Below are positions 1 through 8,236 of a stretch of 64,000 nt of DNA, piece after piece. Every line of letters begins with the position of its first letter. Position 1 is the first letter of the stretch. The translations under genes were made by a program, and so were the position numbers. The notes below the pieces were generated by a model that worked only from the letters and a program-made list of their open reading frames with translations, had not been told where the DNA came from and did no database searches. Origin of the DNA: an uncultured Oscillospiraceae bacterium (GTDB lineage: Bacteria; Bacillota; Clostridia; Oscillospirales; Oscillospiraceae); NCBI GenBank assembly GCA_934567355.1, contig CAKTJC010000001.1:62001-126000 (forward strand), given 5' to 3'.

Positions 1-13
1 CCCGTGCAGCAAA

Positions 14-41
14 ACCCGCCGGAGGGCAGGCTCCGGCGGGT
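14..41 (-). terminator. Rho-independent terminator of degV
   Basis: An 11-bp perfect inverted repeat (14-24 with 31-41, 6-nt loop) lies just past the degV stop. Read on the minus strand it is followed by TTTT, a normal intrinsic terminator. Confidence 0.8.
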
Positions 42-53
42 CAACTGCGGGAG

Positions 54-929
54 TTACATTGCCCGCTTTTTGCCATGGAAAAACAGCGCCAGCATGCCGG
101 GGCCCACATGGGCACCGGTGAAGGGCTCGTGAGGTGCGATGATCAGCTCTCTGGGCTTTGCCACGGCACAGATCATATCTGCCAACGCCTGGGCTTCCTC
201 CAGGCAGTCGCCATGAGAAATGGCGACCCGCTGGTTTTCTGCGTCCTCGACCCGGCTGCGGTATTCCTCCACAATGGCAGCCATGGCCTTTTTGCGGCCG
301 CGGTACTTGCCCCGGGCGGTGATGTGGCCGTTGGGGTCGCCCCACAGCACAGGCTTGATGTTCAGCACGGTGCCGATCATGGCCGTAGCGCCGGAGACCC
401 GGCCGGTGCGTTTCAGGAAATTCAGGTCGTCCACTGTAAAAAATTGCAGCGTATTCTGTGCGTCGGCATCCATGATGTCTGCCGTTTCTGCGGCGCTCTT
501 TCCTGCTGCACGCAGGTCGGCAGCCTTGCAGGCCATCAGGCCGGTGCCGAAGCCGGAGCCAAGGGAGTCCACCACCCGCACCGTGCGCTCCGGGAATTCC
601 TCAAGCAGTTCCTCTGCGGCGATCCTGGCCGCATGGCAGGTGCCGCTGATGCCGGAAGACATGGAGAAATACAGCACATCCTCCCCCCGCTCCAGCACGG
701 GTCGGAAGGAATCCAGAAACAGCTGCGTATTGAGCAGACTGGTCTGCACCCGTCCCCCCTGACGGAGCATGTCGTAATATTCATGGGCATCAAAGCTGTC
801 CAGGCTCCCATCGTAGGTACTGGGCTGACCGTTCATCGTGTAAGAGCAGGGCAGGATCTCGATCGTCAGCTCCCGCAGCAGCCGCCCGGGCAGATTGGAG
901 CTGCCGTCCACAAAAATCGCAAAAGGCAT
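54..929 (-). CDS. DegV family fatty-acid-binding protein
   Basis: 291 residues, the usual length of the DegV family. DegV proteins bind a single fatty acid in a deep pocket, and relatives (FakB) present it to the fatty-acid kinase FakA; here the precise role is inferred from family only. Visible family marks are the opening IFVDGSSNLP, the SSGISGT segment near residue 92, VDSLGSGFGTGL near 121 and LNFLKRTGRVSG near 168. The start ATG at 929 has a GGAGGAAG ribosome site 6-10 nt upstream. It is monocistronic, with its own SigA promoter and terminator. No fakA homologue is visible nearby. Confidence 0.9.
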   Translation of the reverse strand: MPFAIFVDGSSNLPGRLLRELTIEILPCSYTMNGQPSTYDGSLDSFDAHEYYDMLRQGGRVQTSLLNTQLFLDSFRPVLERGEDVLYFSMSSGISGTCHAARIAAEELLEEFPERTVRVVDSLGSGFGTGLMACKAADLRAAGKSAAETADIMDADAQNTLQFFTVDDLNFLKRTGRVSGATAMIGTVLNIKPVLWGDPNGHITARGKYRGRKKAMAAIVEEYRSRVEDAENQRVAISHGDCLEEAQALADMICAVAKPRELIIAPHEPFTGAHVGPGMLALFFHGKKRAM

Positions 930-979
930 GTCGCTTCCTCCTGAAAGAAACGCCCCCTTCGGGGCGATGTTTTTCTCTT

Positions 980-1008
980 ATTATAGAGTGCGCACCCTGA
1001 AATGTAAA
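980..1008 (-). promoter_or_regulatory. SigA-type promoter of degV
   Basis: Minus strand: -35 TTTACA (1003-1008), 17-bp spacer, -10 TATAAT (980-985). It lies about 50 bp upstream of the degV start. Confidence 0.75.
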
Positions 1009-1080
1009 TAGTGTGCGGCGCTTCTTCCCCCAGCGTGCCCGAAATGGATAGTGAAATCTCATCAAATCTACCCACAGTTG

Positions 1081-1101
1081 AACTCTACCAGGGGTAGAGT
1101 T
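1081..1101. promoter_or_regulatory. Palindrome AACTCTACC-agg-GGTAGAGTT, operator candidate
   Basis: A perfect 9-bp inverted repeat with a 3-bp centre lies between the divergent degV and ECF S-component promoters. The shape resembles MerR-family operators, but no good -10 is placed at the expected distance, so the regulator is unknown. Confidence 0.35.
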
Positions 1102-1177
1102 TGAAAAAACGGGCTGAAGCAGGAAAAATCGGCAGTCTTTTTCCATCTTCGAAGAAAGCAAAAACGGAAATTCCCTA

Positions 1178-1206
1178 TTGGAATTCCCGCATTCCTGTGC
1201 TATAAT
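1178..1206 (+). promoter_or_regulatory. SigA-type promoter of the ECF S component
   Basis: -35 TTGGAA (1178-1183), 17-bp spacer, -10 TATAAT (1201-1206). Transcription from about 1213 gives a leader of about 130 nt. The leader contains a TCTCCGA/TCGGAGA hairpin near 1272-1291. I could not match it to a known riboswitch class. Confidence 0.75.
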
Positions 1207-1342
1207 ACACCTGCTCTGCGGCGGCGCTGTATTCACAGGAAACGGCAGCATGCCCTTTCAGAGCGAAGAAATCTCCGACTTGCTCGGAGAAAATAACGCA
1301 TCGTATCCATTACATTTGGAACGACAGCAGGAGGAATTGAAT

Positions 1343-1951
1343 ATGAAAAGCAAGAAGAGCCTGAAGTTTTGGGTGCGGCTGGCGCTGCTGGTGGCAATTG
1401 AATTTGCCATGCGGCTGCTGGGGCTGGGGCGTGTGCCCGTCGGCCCGCTGTACATGAGCTTCCTCACCCTGCCCATTGCCGTGGGCGCCATCTGTCTTGG
1501 CCCCGTGGCTGGACTGATTCTGGGCAGTGTATTCGGCGGATTCAGCCTGTACGACGCGATCACCGGTGCAGGCGGGATGACGGCGGCTTTCTTTGCCGTC
1601 AGTCCGGTACACACGGTGATTCTGACGGTGGGCATGCGGATGCTGATGGGTTTGTGCTGCGCTCTGCTGTACCGGCTGGTACGGCAGGCGGACAAGAAGG
1701 GACTTTTCAGCTATTTCGTGGGAGCGATCAGTGCACCGCTGCTCAACACGCTGTTCTTCATGGGCTATATCGTGCTGGTATTCTACAATACCAGCGCCGT
1801 GCAGGACATTGTAGCCGCAAAGGGCGCGGCGAATCCGCTGATGTTTGTGGTTCTGCTGGTAGGCACCCAGGGGCTTGTGGAAGCAGCCGTCTGCGGCATT
1901 CTGGGCGGCATCGTCAGCAAGGCAGTGGATGCTTTTTTGAAGAGAACGTAA
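1343..1951 (+). CDS. ECF transporter S component, PanT-like
   Basis: 202-residue integral membrane protein with about six hydrophobic segments. S components capture a vitamin and dock on the shared EcfT/EcfA module, which is not encoded in this window. The segments LGRVPVGPLYMSFLTLPIAV, AICLGPVAGLILGSVFGG and SPVHTVIL follow the pattern of pantothenate-type (PanT) S components, so pantothenate is the best guess; other vitamins are possible. The start ATG at 1343 was chosen because CAGGAGG (1328-1334) sits at correct spacing. An upstream in-frame extension exists but begins inside the promoter. It is a single-gene unit between its own promoter and a strong terminator. Confidence 0.8.
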   Translation: MKSKKSLKFWVRLALLVAIEFAMRLLGLGRVPVGPLYMSFLTLPIAVGAICLGPVAGLILGSVFGGFSLYDAITGAGGMTAAFFAVSPVHTVILTVGMRMLMGLCCALLYRLVRQADKKGLFSYFVGAISAPLLNTLFFMGYIVLVFYNTSAVQDIVAAKGAANPLMFVVLLVGTQGLVEAAVCGILGGIVSKAVDAFLKRT

Positions 1952-1972
1952 AGTCATTTTTTCCGAAGGATC

Positions 1973-2004
1973 TGGCAGCTGCGGCAACAACGCCGCAGCT
2001 GCCA
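1973..2004 (+). terminator. Intrinsic terminator of the ECF S component
   Basis: A 13-bp perfect stem (1973-1985 with 1992-2004) with a 6-nt loop, followed by AATCTTTT. Confidence 0.75.
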
Positions 2005-2053
2005 AATCTTTTGGCGAAACTTCTCCCGGGTGAACTATCCTACGGCACGCAAA

Positions 2054-2081
2054 CCGCCGCACTCCTTTCGGAGTGCGGCGG
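2054..2081 (-). terminator. Hairpin terminator of gap
   Basis: A 12-bp perfect stem with a TTTC-type loop lies just downstream of the gap stop. The T tract on the minus strand is short (TTT). Confidence 0.6.
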
Positions 2082-2105
2082 ATGTATTATGCAGGAAATT
2101 CGAAA

Positions 2106-3122
2106 TTACAGCAGGGTAGCGAAGTGCTTGATGGTGCGGCACATCTGAGAAACATAGGAGTTCTCGTTGTCGTACCAGGACACGACCTGAACCTGGCTGG
2201 TGCCGTTGCCCAGGTTGATAACCATGGTCTGAGTGGCATCAAACAGGGAGCCGAAACGCATGCCGATGATGTCGGAGGAAACAATCTCGTCCTCGTTGTA
2301 GCCGAAGGACTCGGTAGCCTGGGACTTCATCTGAGCGTTGATTTCTTCCTTGGTGGGGTTGCCCTCAACAACAGCGTTCAGGATGGTGGTGGAGCCGGTG
2401 GGGGTGGGAACACGCTGAGCAGCGCCAATCAGCTTGCCGTTCAGCTCGGGGATAACCAGGCCGATGGCCTTGGCAGCACCGGTGGAGTTGGGAACGATGT
2501 TCACAGCACCAGCGCGGGAGCGGCGCAGGTCACCCTTACGCTGGGGGCCGTCCAGAATCATCTGGTCGCCGGTGTAAGCGTGGATGGTGCACATAATGCC
2601 GGACTGAATCTTCCAGCCGTCGTTCAGAGCCTTAGCCATGGGAGCCAGGCAGTTGGTGGTGCAGGAAGCAGCGGAGATGATGTGGTCGTCCTTGGTCAGG
2701 GTGTTGTGGTTGACATTGTAGACGATGGTGGGCAGGTCATTGCCAGCGGGAGCGGAGATGACGACCTTCTTGGCACCGGCATCGATGTGAGCCTGAGCCT
2801 TCGCCTTGGAAGTGTAGAAACCGGTGCACTCCAGAACAACGTCAACACCCAGCTCGCCCCAGGGCAGCTCGGCAGCGTTGGCCTTTGCGTAAATGGTAAT
2901 CTTCTTGCCATCGACAACGATGTTGTCCTCGCCAGCCTCGACGACATGACCCTGAGCAGCGTAGTTGCCCTGGGTGGAATCGTACTTCAGCAGGTGAGCC
3001 AGCATCTTGGGGGAGGTCAGGTCGTTGATAGCAACGATCTCGAAGCCCTCTGCGCCGAACATCTGACGGAAAGCCAGACGGCCGATACGGCCAAAGCCAT
3101 TGATTGCAACTTTAACAGACAT
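2106..3122 (-). CDS. gap: Type I glyceraldehyde-3-phosphate dehydrogenase
   Basis: 338 residues. It oxidises glyceraldehyde 3-phosphate with NAD+ and phosphate to 1,3-bisphosphoglycerate in cytoplasmic glycolysis. The N-terminal Rossmann motif [11 protein letters not shown] and the active-site SCTTNCLAP with catalytic Cys154 are both present, as are the C-terminal WYDNENSY residues. The start at 3122 follows GGAGGAAATTCC; an upstream in-frame start (3197) would add 25 unrelated residues and lies almost at the promoter. It is monocistronic with a strong promoter, and no pgk or tpi lies next to it, unlike many Firmicutes. Confidence 0.97.
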   Translation of the reverse strand: MSVKVAINGFGRIGRLAFRQMFGAEGFEIVAINDLTSPKMLAHLLKYDSTQGNYAAQGHVVEAGEDNIVVDGKKITIYAKANAAELPWGELGVDVVLECTGFYTSKAKAQAHIDAGAKKVVISAPAGNDLPTIVYNVNHNTLTKDDHIISAASCTTNCLAPMAKALNDGWKIQSGIMCTIHAYTGDQMILDGPQRKGDLRRSRAGAVNIVPNSTGAAKAIGLVIPELNGKLIGAAQRVPTPTGSTTILNAVVEGNPTKEEINAQMKSQATESFGYNEDEIVSSDIIGMRFGSLFDATQTMVINLGNGTSQVQVVSWYDNENSYVSQMCRTIKHFATLL

Positions 3123-3205
3123 TGGAATTTCCTCCATTTCAATATTACTGTTTACACAGTATTTTACTGGTAAGTGTGCATCTTTCGACATTCTCACACG
3201 GCTTT

Positions 3206-3234
3206 ATTATACAATAATCCCCTGCGGTTGTAAA
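3206..3234 (-). promoter_or_regulatory. SigA-type promoter of gap
   Basis: Minus strand: -35 TTTACA (3229-3234), 17-bp spacer, -10 TATAAT (3206-3211). This is near-consensus, as expected for a highly expressed glycolytic gene. Confidence 0.8.
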
Positions 3235-3367
3235 GTGTAAAAAATGCAAAAAGCGCTGAATTTCAAGGGGCTTTTTTCTGATATCTTGTTCAGTTCTCCA
3301 CCATAAACCCACTATGCACGCTTTTGCACCCCGGTATGTTGCCCGGTAATCCCCGGGAGCACTCTGC

Positions 3368-4048
3368 TCAGCCCCGGAAGCGGTAGCCGGCACCCCAGAC
3401 GGTTTGGATATGGCGGGGATGGGCGGGATCCTGCTCGATCTTCTCCCGAAGGCGGTTGATATGGACGGCCACGGTGGCATTATCCCCCATGGCATCCATC
3501 CCCCATACCTTTTCATACAGTGTCTCCCGGTCAAAAACCATGTCCACATTGAGCATCAGAAACAGCAGCAGCTCATATTCTTTGTTTTTCGGCTCCACCT
3601 CCCGGTCGCCCACATACACCCGGTGCGTGCCGGTGTTGACGCGCACGTCTCCCAGTGTGATCTCCGACTTTCGTCCGCCGGTCAGGCGGCGGTACTGTGC
3701 CAGGTTTGCCTTGACCCGGGCAGCCAGGACGCTGGGGGAAAAGGATTTTTCAATATAGTCGTCCGCTCCCAGTCCCAAACCACGGATCTTATCAATATCC
3801 TCCCGCCGGGCTGTGACCATCAGCACAGGGATATCCAGCTTTTCCCGAAGCTTGCGGCACACGGTAAAGCCATCCATTCCCGGAAGCATCACATCCAGCA
3901 GGATCAGGCTGAATTCTCCGCTCAGTCCCCGGTTCAGGCCGGTAATTCCATCCGGGGCGATCTCCACCTGGAAATGGTCGATTTCCAGGTAGTCCCGCTC
4001 GATCTCCGCAATGGCGGGACCATCTTCAACGATCAGTATTTTCTCCAT
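3368..4048 (-). CDS. OmpR/PhoB-family response regulator
   Basis: 226 residues: receiver domain (about 1-120) and winged-helix DNA-binding domain (about 130-226). The phosphoacceptor is Asp52 in LILLDVMLPGMDG, with Glu8/Asp9 as the acidic pair and Thr79 in MVTARRE. The switch lysine motif reads YIEKSFSP, with Ser where nearly all family members have a cis-proline after the Lys. The C-terminal half has the usual VHINRLREKIE and GAGYRF marks. The gene follows the sensor-kinase locus with a 23-nt overlap, so the two were co-translated before the kinase was broken. Target genes are unknown; the divergent operon at 5648 is a candidate. Confidence 0.92.
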   Translation of the reverse strand: MEKILIVEDGPAIAEIERDYLEIDHFQVEIAPDGITGLNRGLSGEFSLILLDVMLPGMDGFTVCRKLREKLDIPVLMVTARREDIDKIRGLGLGADDYIEKSFSPSVLAARVKANLAQYRRLTGGRKSEITLGDVRVNTGTHRVYVGDREVEPKNKEYELLLFLMLNVDMVFDRETLYEKVWGMDAMGDNATVAVHINRLREKIEQDPAHPRHIQTVWGAGYRFRG

Positions 4049-5474
4049 GTGCAGCCCCTCCTTTGGGCAGAAGTATGGTAATCTTCAGGCCCGGGCAGCC
4101 ATTTTCCGCCGCTGCGGTGCCTCCCAGCTGCTGCACTGCCCCCGCCACGATGGCCAGTCCCAGGCCGCTGCCCTTATGGGGATCTTGCCGGGCAGGGTCA
4201 CTGCGGTAAAATGCCTCAAACAGATGCGGCAGCGCCTCCTCCGGCACGCCGGGGCCATCGTCCGCAAAGCAGAGGGCATATTGCCCGTTCTGCGCATGCA
4301 GAGTGATCTTCAGCTTTCCGTTTTCCCGGTCCTTATATTTTACGCTGTTTTCAATGATATTCCCTACGATCCGCCGCAGCTGCACCGGATCGGCTGTGAT
4401 CACTGCCGGCTCCAGTTCCAGCGCAACATCCAATCCCCCACGGCGGCATTCTTCCCCGCAGGCTGCCGCTGCATCCCGGATGCATTCGTCCAGCCGTACC
4501 TCCCGGCGCTCCTCCGGGTATTCTCCCAGCTCCATTTTGGAAAACAGAAACAGTTGGGATACCAGGTGGTCAATGTCCTCCGCCTTGGACTTGATGGTGG
4601 TCAGATAGCGCTGCTGCATCTGCTGCGTCTGCGCCACACCGTCCAGCAGTCCCTCCACATAGGCCTGGATCGAGGTCAGCGGAGAACGGATGTCGTGGGA
4701 AATCCCGGCCAGCAGAGTCTTGCGGCTGCGCTCCTGATTCTGCAGCTGCTGAACGGAATCCTTCAGGCGTCCGGCCATTTCATTGAAATCCTGACAGATG
4801 GGCAAAAATTCATCCTGCCGGTCATAGGATATGCGTTAGTCCAGATTACCGTCGCGAAGTTGATGCACCCCCCGGGTCAGGACATCCAGCGGCTCTTCGA
4901 TGCGGCGGAACACGAATTTGGTCAGGAAGCGGTTGGTAAACAGAATGGACAGAAAAATCACTGCACCAACCACCGCTGCGCACAGCGCCAGCACCATTTT
5001 CAGCGGCTTCAGTCCCCGCTTTCCCTGGCTGCCGCCAAACAGAACGATCCGATAGTTCTGTCCGTTTGCCTCGATCTCCCGCAGGAACAGGCTGCGTCCA
5101 TCCCATGTGACGGTAACATCTCCCCCCAGCTGCGCTGCCGCGTTCAGCAGGGTCTGATCCTCCTCCCGGCCGGATGCCCCGCAGGAATAAAGGATTTCGC
5201 TGCCGTCAAAGACGGACAGGGCAAGGTCGTTGCTGCCCAGAAAAGCCTCCAGGCCGGAGAGGTCATTCCCTTGCTCCAGCCGTTTTTTCGCCATCTGGGT
5301 CACAACGCTGCACACCCGGTCGAAGTCCTCCTGGTCGCTGATGCCCAGGTCGGTGCCATAGGTCAGCGTAAGCCACACCGCCCCCACGCACAGCAGCCCC
5401 ACCAGCACCGTGACCGCCGCCGGGAGCAGGATCATAAACAAATTGGACCAAAACAGCCGCTTTCGTATCGTCAT
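4026..5474 (-). pseudogene. Sensor histidine kinase interrupted by an in-frame TAA
   Basis: A 483-codon reading frame in one phase, broken only by TAA at 4838-4836 (codon 213). Before it: an N-terminal membrane segment, an extracellular sensor region, a second membrane segment and the start of a HAMP region ending GNLD. After it: RISYDRQDEF, the rest of HAMP, a HisKA box with His260 in SHDIRSP, then N-box NIIENSVKY, DDGPGVP and GSGLGLAI of the ATPase domain. Tyr (TAT or TAC) is the natural residue at the stop, so one base change explains it. The downstream part has a TTG (4805) that could restart a soluble kinase core. Alternatives are sequencing error or suppression. Confidence 0.85.
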
Positions 5475-5536
5475 GGCGTATTTTACCCCTCGTGCTCCTT
5501 ATGGAATTTATTCTATCACAGGATGCAAGCCAATGT

Positions 5537-5603
5537 ATAAACTCCCGATTAACCGGCCCGGAAAATTTATCTCCAGTTTAATTCTGGAATAAAAGGAGTT
5601 TAT
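5537..5603. promoter_or_regulatory. Inverted ATAAACTCC / GGAGTTTAT repeats between divergent operons
   Basis: A 9-bp element at 5537-5545 is repeated in inverted orientation at 5595-5603, and a weaker copy ending TTTATCTCC lies near 5566-5574. They sit between the sensor-kinase start and the operon at 5648, where an autoregulated OmpR-type regulator would bind. This is a candidate only. Confidence 0.3.
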
Positions 5604-5647
5604 CCGGGCGGGGTATGATCGTTTCATCCAAAAAGGAGGCTGATTTT

Positions 5648-6283
5648 ATGAAAAAGCTTACATCAAAGATTATGAACGCCAATTTCAAAAAGCTCTGGAT
5701 CCGCTATTTGGTGATCTGCCTGTGTGCAGCGCTGGTGGGCGGCGGCGTTTCGGCCGCACTGCTGCGTCCGCAGATCCGGGAAGTCGTGAATACCCTGGAG
5801 GAAGAAGAGCAGGGTGAAGTTCAGGACAACACACAAAATGGAGAAAAGGACATAAACCGCGAGAATACGAAGGGTGAGAAGAAATGGAAGGATGAAAAGC
5901 GCTGGGAGCACCTGTCCATTTCCGAGCCGACCACTGCGGCCAAAGCAGCAGTGGGAATCACGGCAGCGGCAGCGCTGGTGCTGCTGGCGGCTTACTGGCT
6001 GCTGACGGCGGCATGGGTATACCGGCTGGCAGCGGAGGCTGACATGAACGCGCTGATCTGGTGCCTGCTGACGCTGGTTGGAAATCTGGGTGCTGTGGTG
6101 CTGTTCTTTGCCCTGCGAAGCGCGCTGCGCATTCCCTGCCCGGGCTGCGGGCACTACCAGAAAAAGGCCGCCTTCTGCCGCCGGTGCGGCACAGCGATGG
6201 AGCGGTGCTGCCCCAACTGCGGCGGCAAGGCTGCCCCGGCAGATCTCTTCTGCTCCGTATGCGGGAATCAGCTGGAGAAATGA
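5648..6283 (+). CDS. Membrane protein with C-terminal double zinc ribbon
   Basis: 211 residues, not recognised as a named family. A transmembrane helix near residues 20-40 is followed by a charged, probably non-helical stretch (about 50-90), two more membrane segments (about 100-155), then two zinc-ribbon modules: CPGCGHYQKKAAFCRRCG and CCPNCGG with CSVCG. Start 5648 has AAAGGAGG upstream; a slightly earlier in-frame start (5615) lacks one. It is the first gene of an operon with the PAP2 phosphatase, flippase and DUF368 carrier, and is divergent from the broken two-component system. A role in the same membrane-lipid process is inference from position. Confidence 0.75.
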   Translation: MKKLTSKIMNANFKKLWIRYLVICLCAALVGGGVSAALLRPQIREVVNTLEEEEQGEVQDNTQNGEKDINRENTKGEKKWKDEKRWEHLSISEPTTAAKAAVGITAAAALVLLAAYWLLTAAWVYRLAAEADMNALIWCLLTLVGNLGAVVLFFALRSALRIPCPGCGHYQKKAAFCRRCGTAMERCCPNCGGKAAPADLFCSVCGNQLEK

Positions 6284-6285
6284 TC

Positions 6286-6828
6286 ATGGGCTTTGAGCTT
6301 GGCATTCTGGACGGCATTCAGCATCTGCGAAATCCGGTGATGGATTCCGTCATGGTGTTCATCACCCATCTGGGAGATGGCGGCGCGGTATGGATCGCAC
6401 TGGCGCTGGTGCTGCTCCTGATCCCCAAAACCCGCCGCTGCGGCGCAGTGCTGGCGGCGAGCCTGATGCTGGAGGTAGTGTGCTGCAACCTTCTGCTGAA
6501 GCCGCTGACCGCCCGGGTGCGCCCCTGCGATGTCAGCCGGGGAATTGCCCTGCTGGTGCCGCGGCCGGAGGATTATTCCTTTCCCTCCGGCCACACCGGG
6601 GCATCCTTTGCCGCCGTTTCCGCCCTGCTGTTCAGCCGGAACAAACTGTGGCTGCCCTGCCTGGTGCTGGCCTGCCTGATCGGCTTTTCCAGGCTCTATC
6701 TCTACGTCCACTACCCGACGGATGTTCTGGCCGGTGCCCTGCTGGGACTTGCCGCCGGCTTTGCAGCGGAGCAGGCAGTACGGCGGGTAAAGCATCCGGG
6801 GAGCGTGAAGGATGGACAGCCGCAATAA
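6286..6828 (+). CDS. PAP2-family lipid phosphatase
   Basis: About 180 residues. PAP2 enzymes dephosphorylate lipid phosphates, including undecaprenyl diphosphate in BcrC-type members. All three catalytic signatures are present: KPLTARVRP (C1, KX6RP), PSGH (C2) and SRLYLYVHYPTD (C3, SRX5HX3D). Several hydrophobic helices are visible. Start 6286 (MGFELG) suits the GGAG at 6273-6276; ATG at 6280 overlapping the previous stop is the alternative and adds two residues. The 3' end overlaps the flippase start by 17 nt. With a flippase and a DUF368 carrier following, recycling of polyprenyl carrier on the outer membrane face is the likely job. Confidence 0.88.
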   Translation: MGFELGILDGIQHLRNPVMDSVMVFITHLGDGGAVWIALALVLLLIPKTRRCGAVLAASLMLEVVCCNLLLKPLTARVRPCDVSRGIALLVPRPEDYSFPSGHTGASFAAVSALLFSRNKLWLPCLVLACLIGFSRLYLYVHYPTDVLAGALLGLAAGFAAEQAVRRVKHPGSVKDGQPQ

Positions 6829-8236
6829 ATACGACGCCCTGCTGGGCAATACCTTTTTGATCAGTCTGGGAACCTTCGGCTCCAAACTGCTCACCTTTGT
6901 AATGGTGCGCTTTTACACCGGAGTTCTGACCCCGGCGGATTACGGAACTGCCGACCTGATCATGCAGACCTGCAATCTTCTGCTGCCGGTGGTGTCCCTG
7001 GGGATCACAAACGGTGTTTTCCGCTTCGCACTGGAGCAGCAGGCGCAGCGCCGCAGCATTTTCTCCGCCGGACTGTACACCATTTTTTTCGGCGGTGTGG
7101 TACTCCTCGCTGCTGTGCCGATGCTGCCGGATCTTGCCGGAATGCGGACGTACTCCGCGCTGATCTGCTGGTATACCATCACCTCCTGCCTGCACAGCCT
7201 GTGCGCCCAATACATCCGGGCAGAGGGAAAAACCGCCCTGTTTGCAGGCCAGGGAATCCTGAACACGGCGCTGGTGATCTCCTTCAACCTTCTGCTGCTG
7301 ATCCCCTGCCGGCTGGGCATTGTGGGCTATGTGCTCTCCGTTGCTCTGGCCGACGGCGTGTGCGCTGGGTATCTGGTCATCCGCGAGAAGCTCTGGCAGC
7401 TGCTGACCCTTCGGCCGGACAGGAAGCTCTTCCGCCAGATGCTGCGCTACAGCCTGCCCCTGATCCCCACCACCATTTTCTGGTGGATCACCGGCGTTTC
7501 CGACCGGTATATGGTAGCGGATGCGCTGGGGACCGACGCGGCCGGTCTTTATGCCGTTGCATGCAAGATCCCGACGATCCTGACGCTGCTCTCCACCGTA
7601 TTTCTGGAGGCATGGCAGTTTTCCGCCATCTCTGAATCCGGCGGAAAGCAGCAGGACTATATTGAATTTTTCTCCCGGGTATGGGGCGCATTTCTGGCGG
7701 TCATGTGTCTGGCAGGCGGCGTGATCATCGCCCTGTGCCGGGTAGAGATCCGACTGCTGTCCGCGCCGCGCTTTTATTCCGCATGGGAATACATTCCGAC
7801 GCTGACTCTGGCCATGATCTTTTCCGCCTTTGCCTCCTTCATGGGCAGCGTGTATGTGGTCACGAAGCGAAGCATCGCCTCGTTCCGGACGGCGCTGTGG
7901 GGTGCACTGACCAACATCGTCCTGAACCTTCTGCTGATTCCGATTCTGGGTATCCAGGGTGCGGCGATTGCCACACTGGCAAGCTATCTGCTGTGCTTCG
8001 CCATCCGGGCAGTCAGCGCAAGGCGGATGATCCCCTTTCGTTTCTGCATTGGCCGCATGCTGGGAAGCGCCGCGGTGCTGACCGCGCAGACGGCGCTGTG
8101 CTTCTGCACCCATCCCCTTCAGCCGGTGGGGCAGGGGCTGTGCCTGCTGCTTTTGCTGGCACTGAACTACCGGCCGCTTCCGGCTGTGGGTGCAAAAATA
8201 ATCCGTCTTTTGAAAAACAGGAGCAATAAGACATGA
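6812..8236 (+). CDS. Wzx/MATE-superfamily lipid-linked oligosaccharide flippase
   Basis: 474 residues with about 12-14 hydrophobic segments, typical of polysaccharide-biosynthesis exporters of the MOP superfamily. The N-terminus has the characteristic GTFGSKLLTFVMVRFYTGVL followed by ADYGTADLI, and near residue 218 FWWITGVSDRYMVADALG. It would move a polyprenyl-linked glycan across the membrane. The substrate cannot be told from sequence. No glycosyltransferases lie next to it, which is unusual for a dedicated capsule Wzx. The start codon lies inside the PAP2 gene and the stop overlaps the next start (ATGA), so the three genes are translationally coupled. Confidence 0.85.
   Translation: MDSRNKYDALLGNTFLISLGTFGSKLLTFVMVRFYTGVLTPADYGTADLIMQTCNLLLPVVSLGITNGVFRFALEQQAQRRSIFSAGLYTIFFGGVVLLAAVPMLPDLAGMRTYSALICWYTITSCLHSLCAQYIRAEGKTALFAGQGILNTALVISFNLLLLIPCRLGIVGYVLSVALADGVCAGYLVIREKLWQLLTLRPDRKLFRQMLRYSLPLIPTTIFWWITGVSDRYMVADALGTDAAGLYAVACKIPTILTLLSTVFLEAWQFSAISESGGKQQDYIEFFSRVWGAFLAVMCLAGGVIIALCRVEIRLLSAPRFYSAWEYIPTLTLAMIFSAFASFMGSVYVVTKRSIASFRTALWGALTNIVLNLLLIPILGIQGAAIATLASYLLCFAIRAVSARRMIPFRFCIGRMLGSAAVLTAQTALCFCTHPLQPVGQGLCLLLLLALNYRPLPAVGAKIIRLLKNRSNKT

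Noticed and set aside
1213..1342. Possible THF, TPP or preQ1 riboswitch before the ECF S component
   Set aside because: I looked for the conserved cores of these classes and did not find them; only a simple hairpin is visible.
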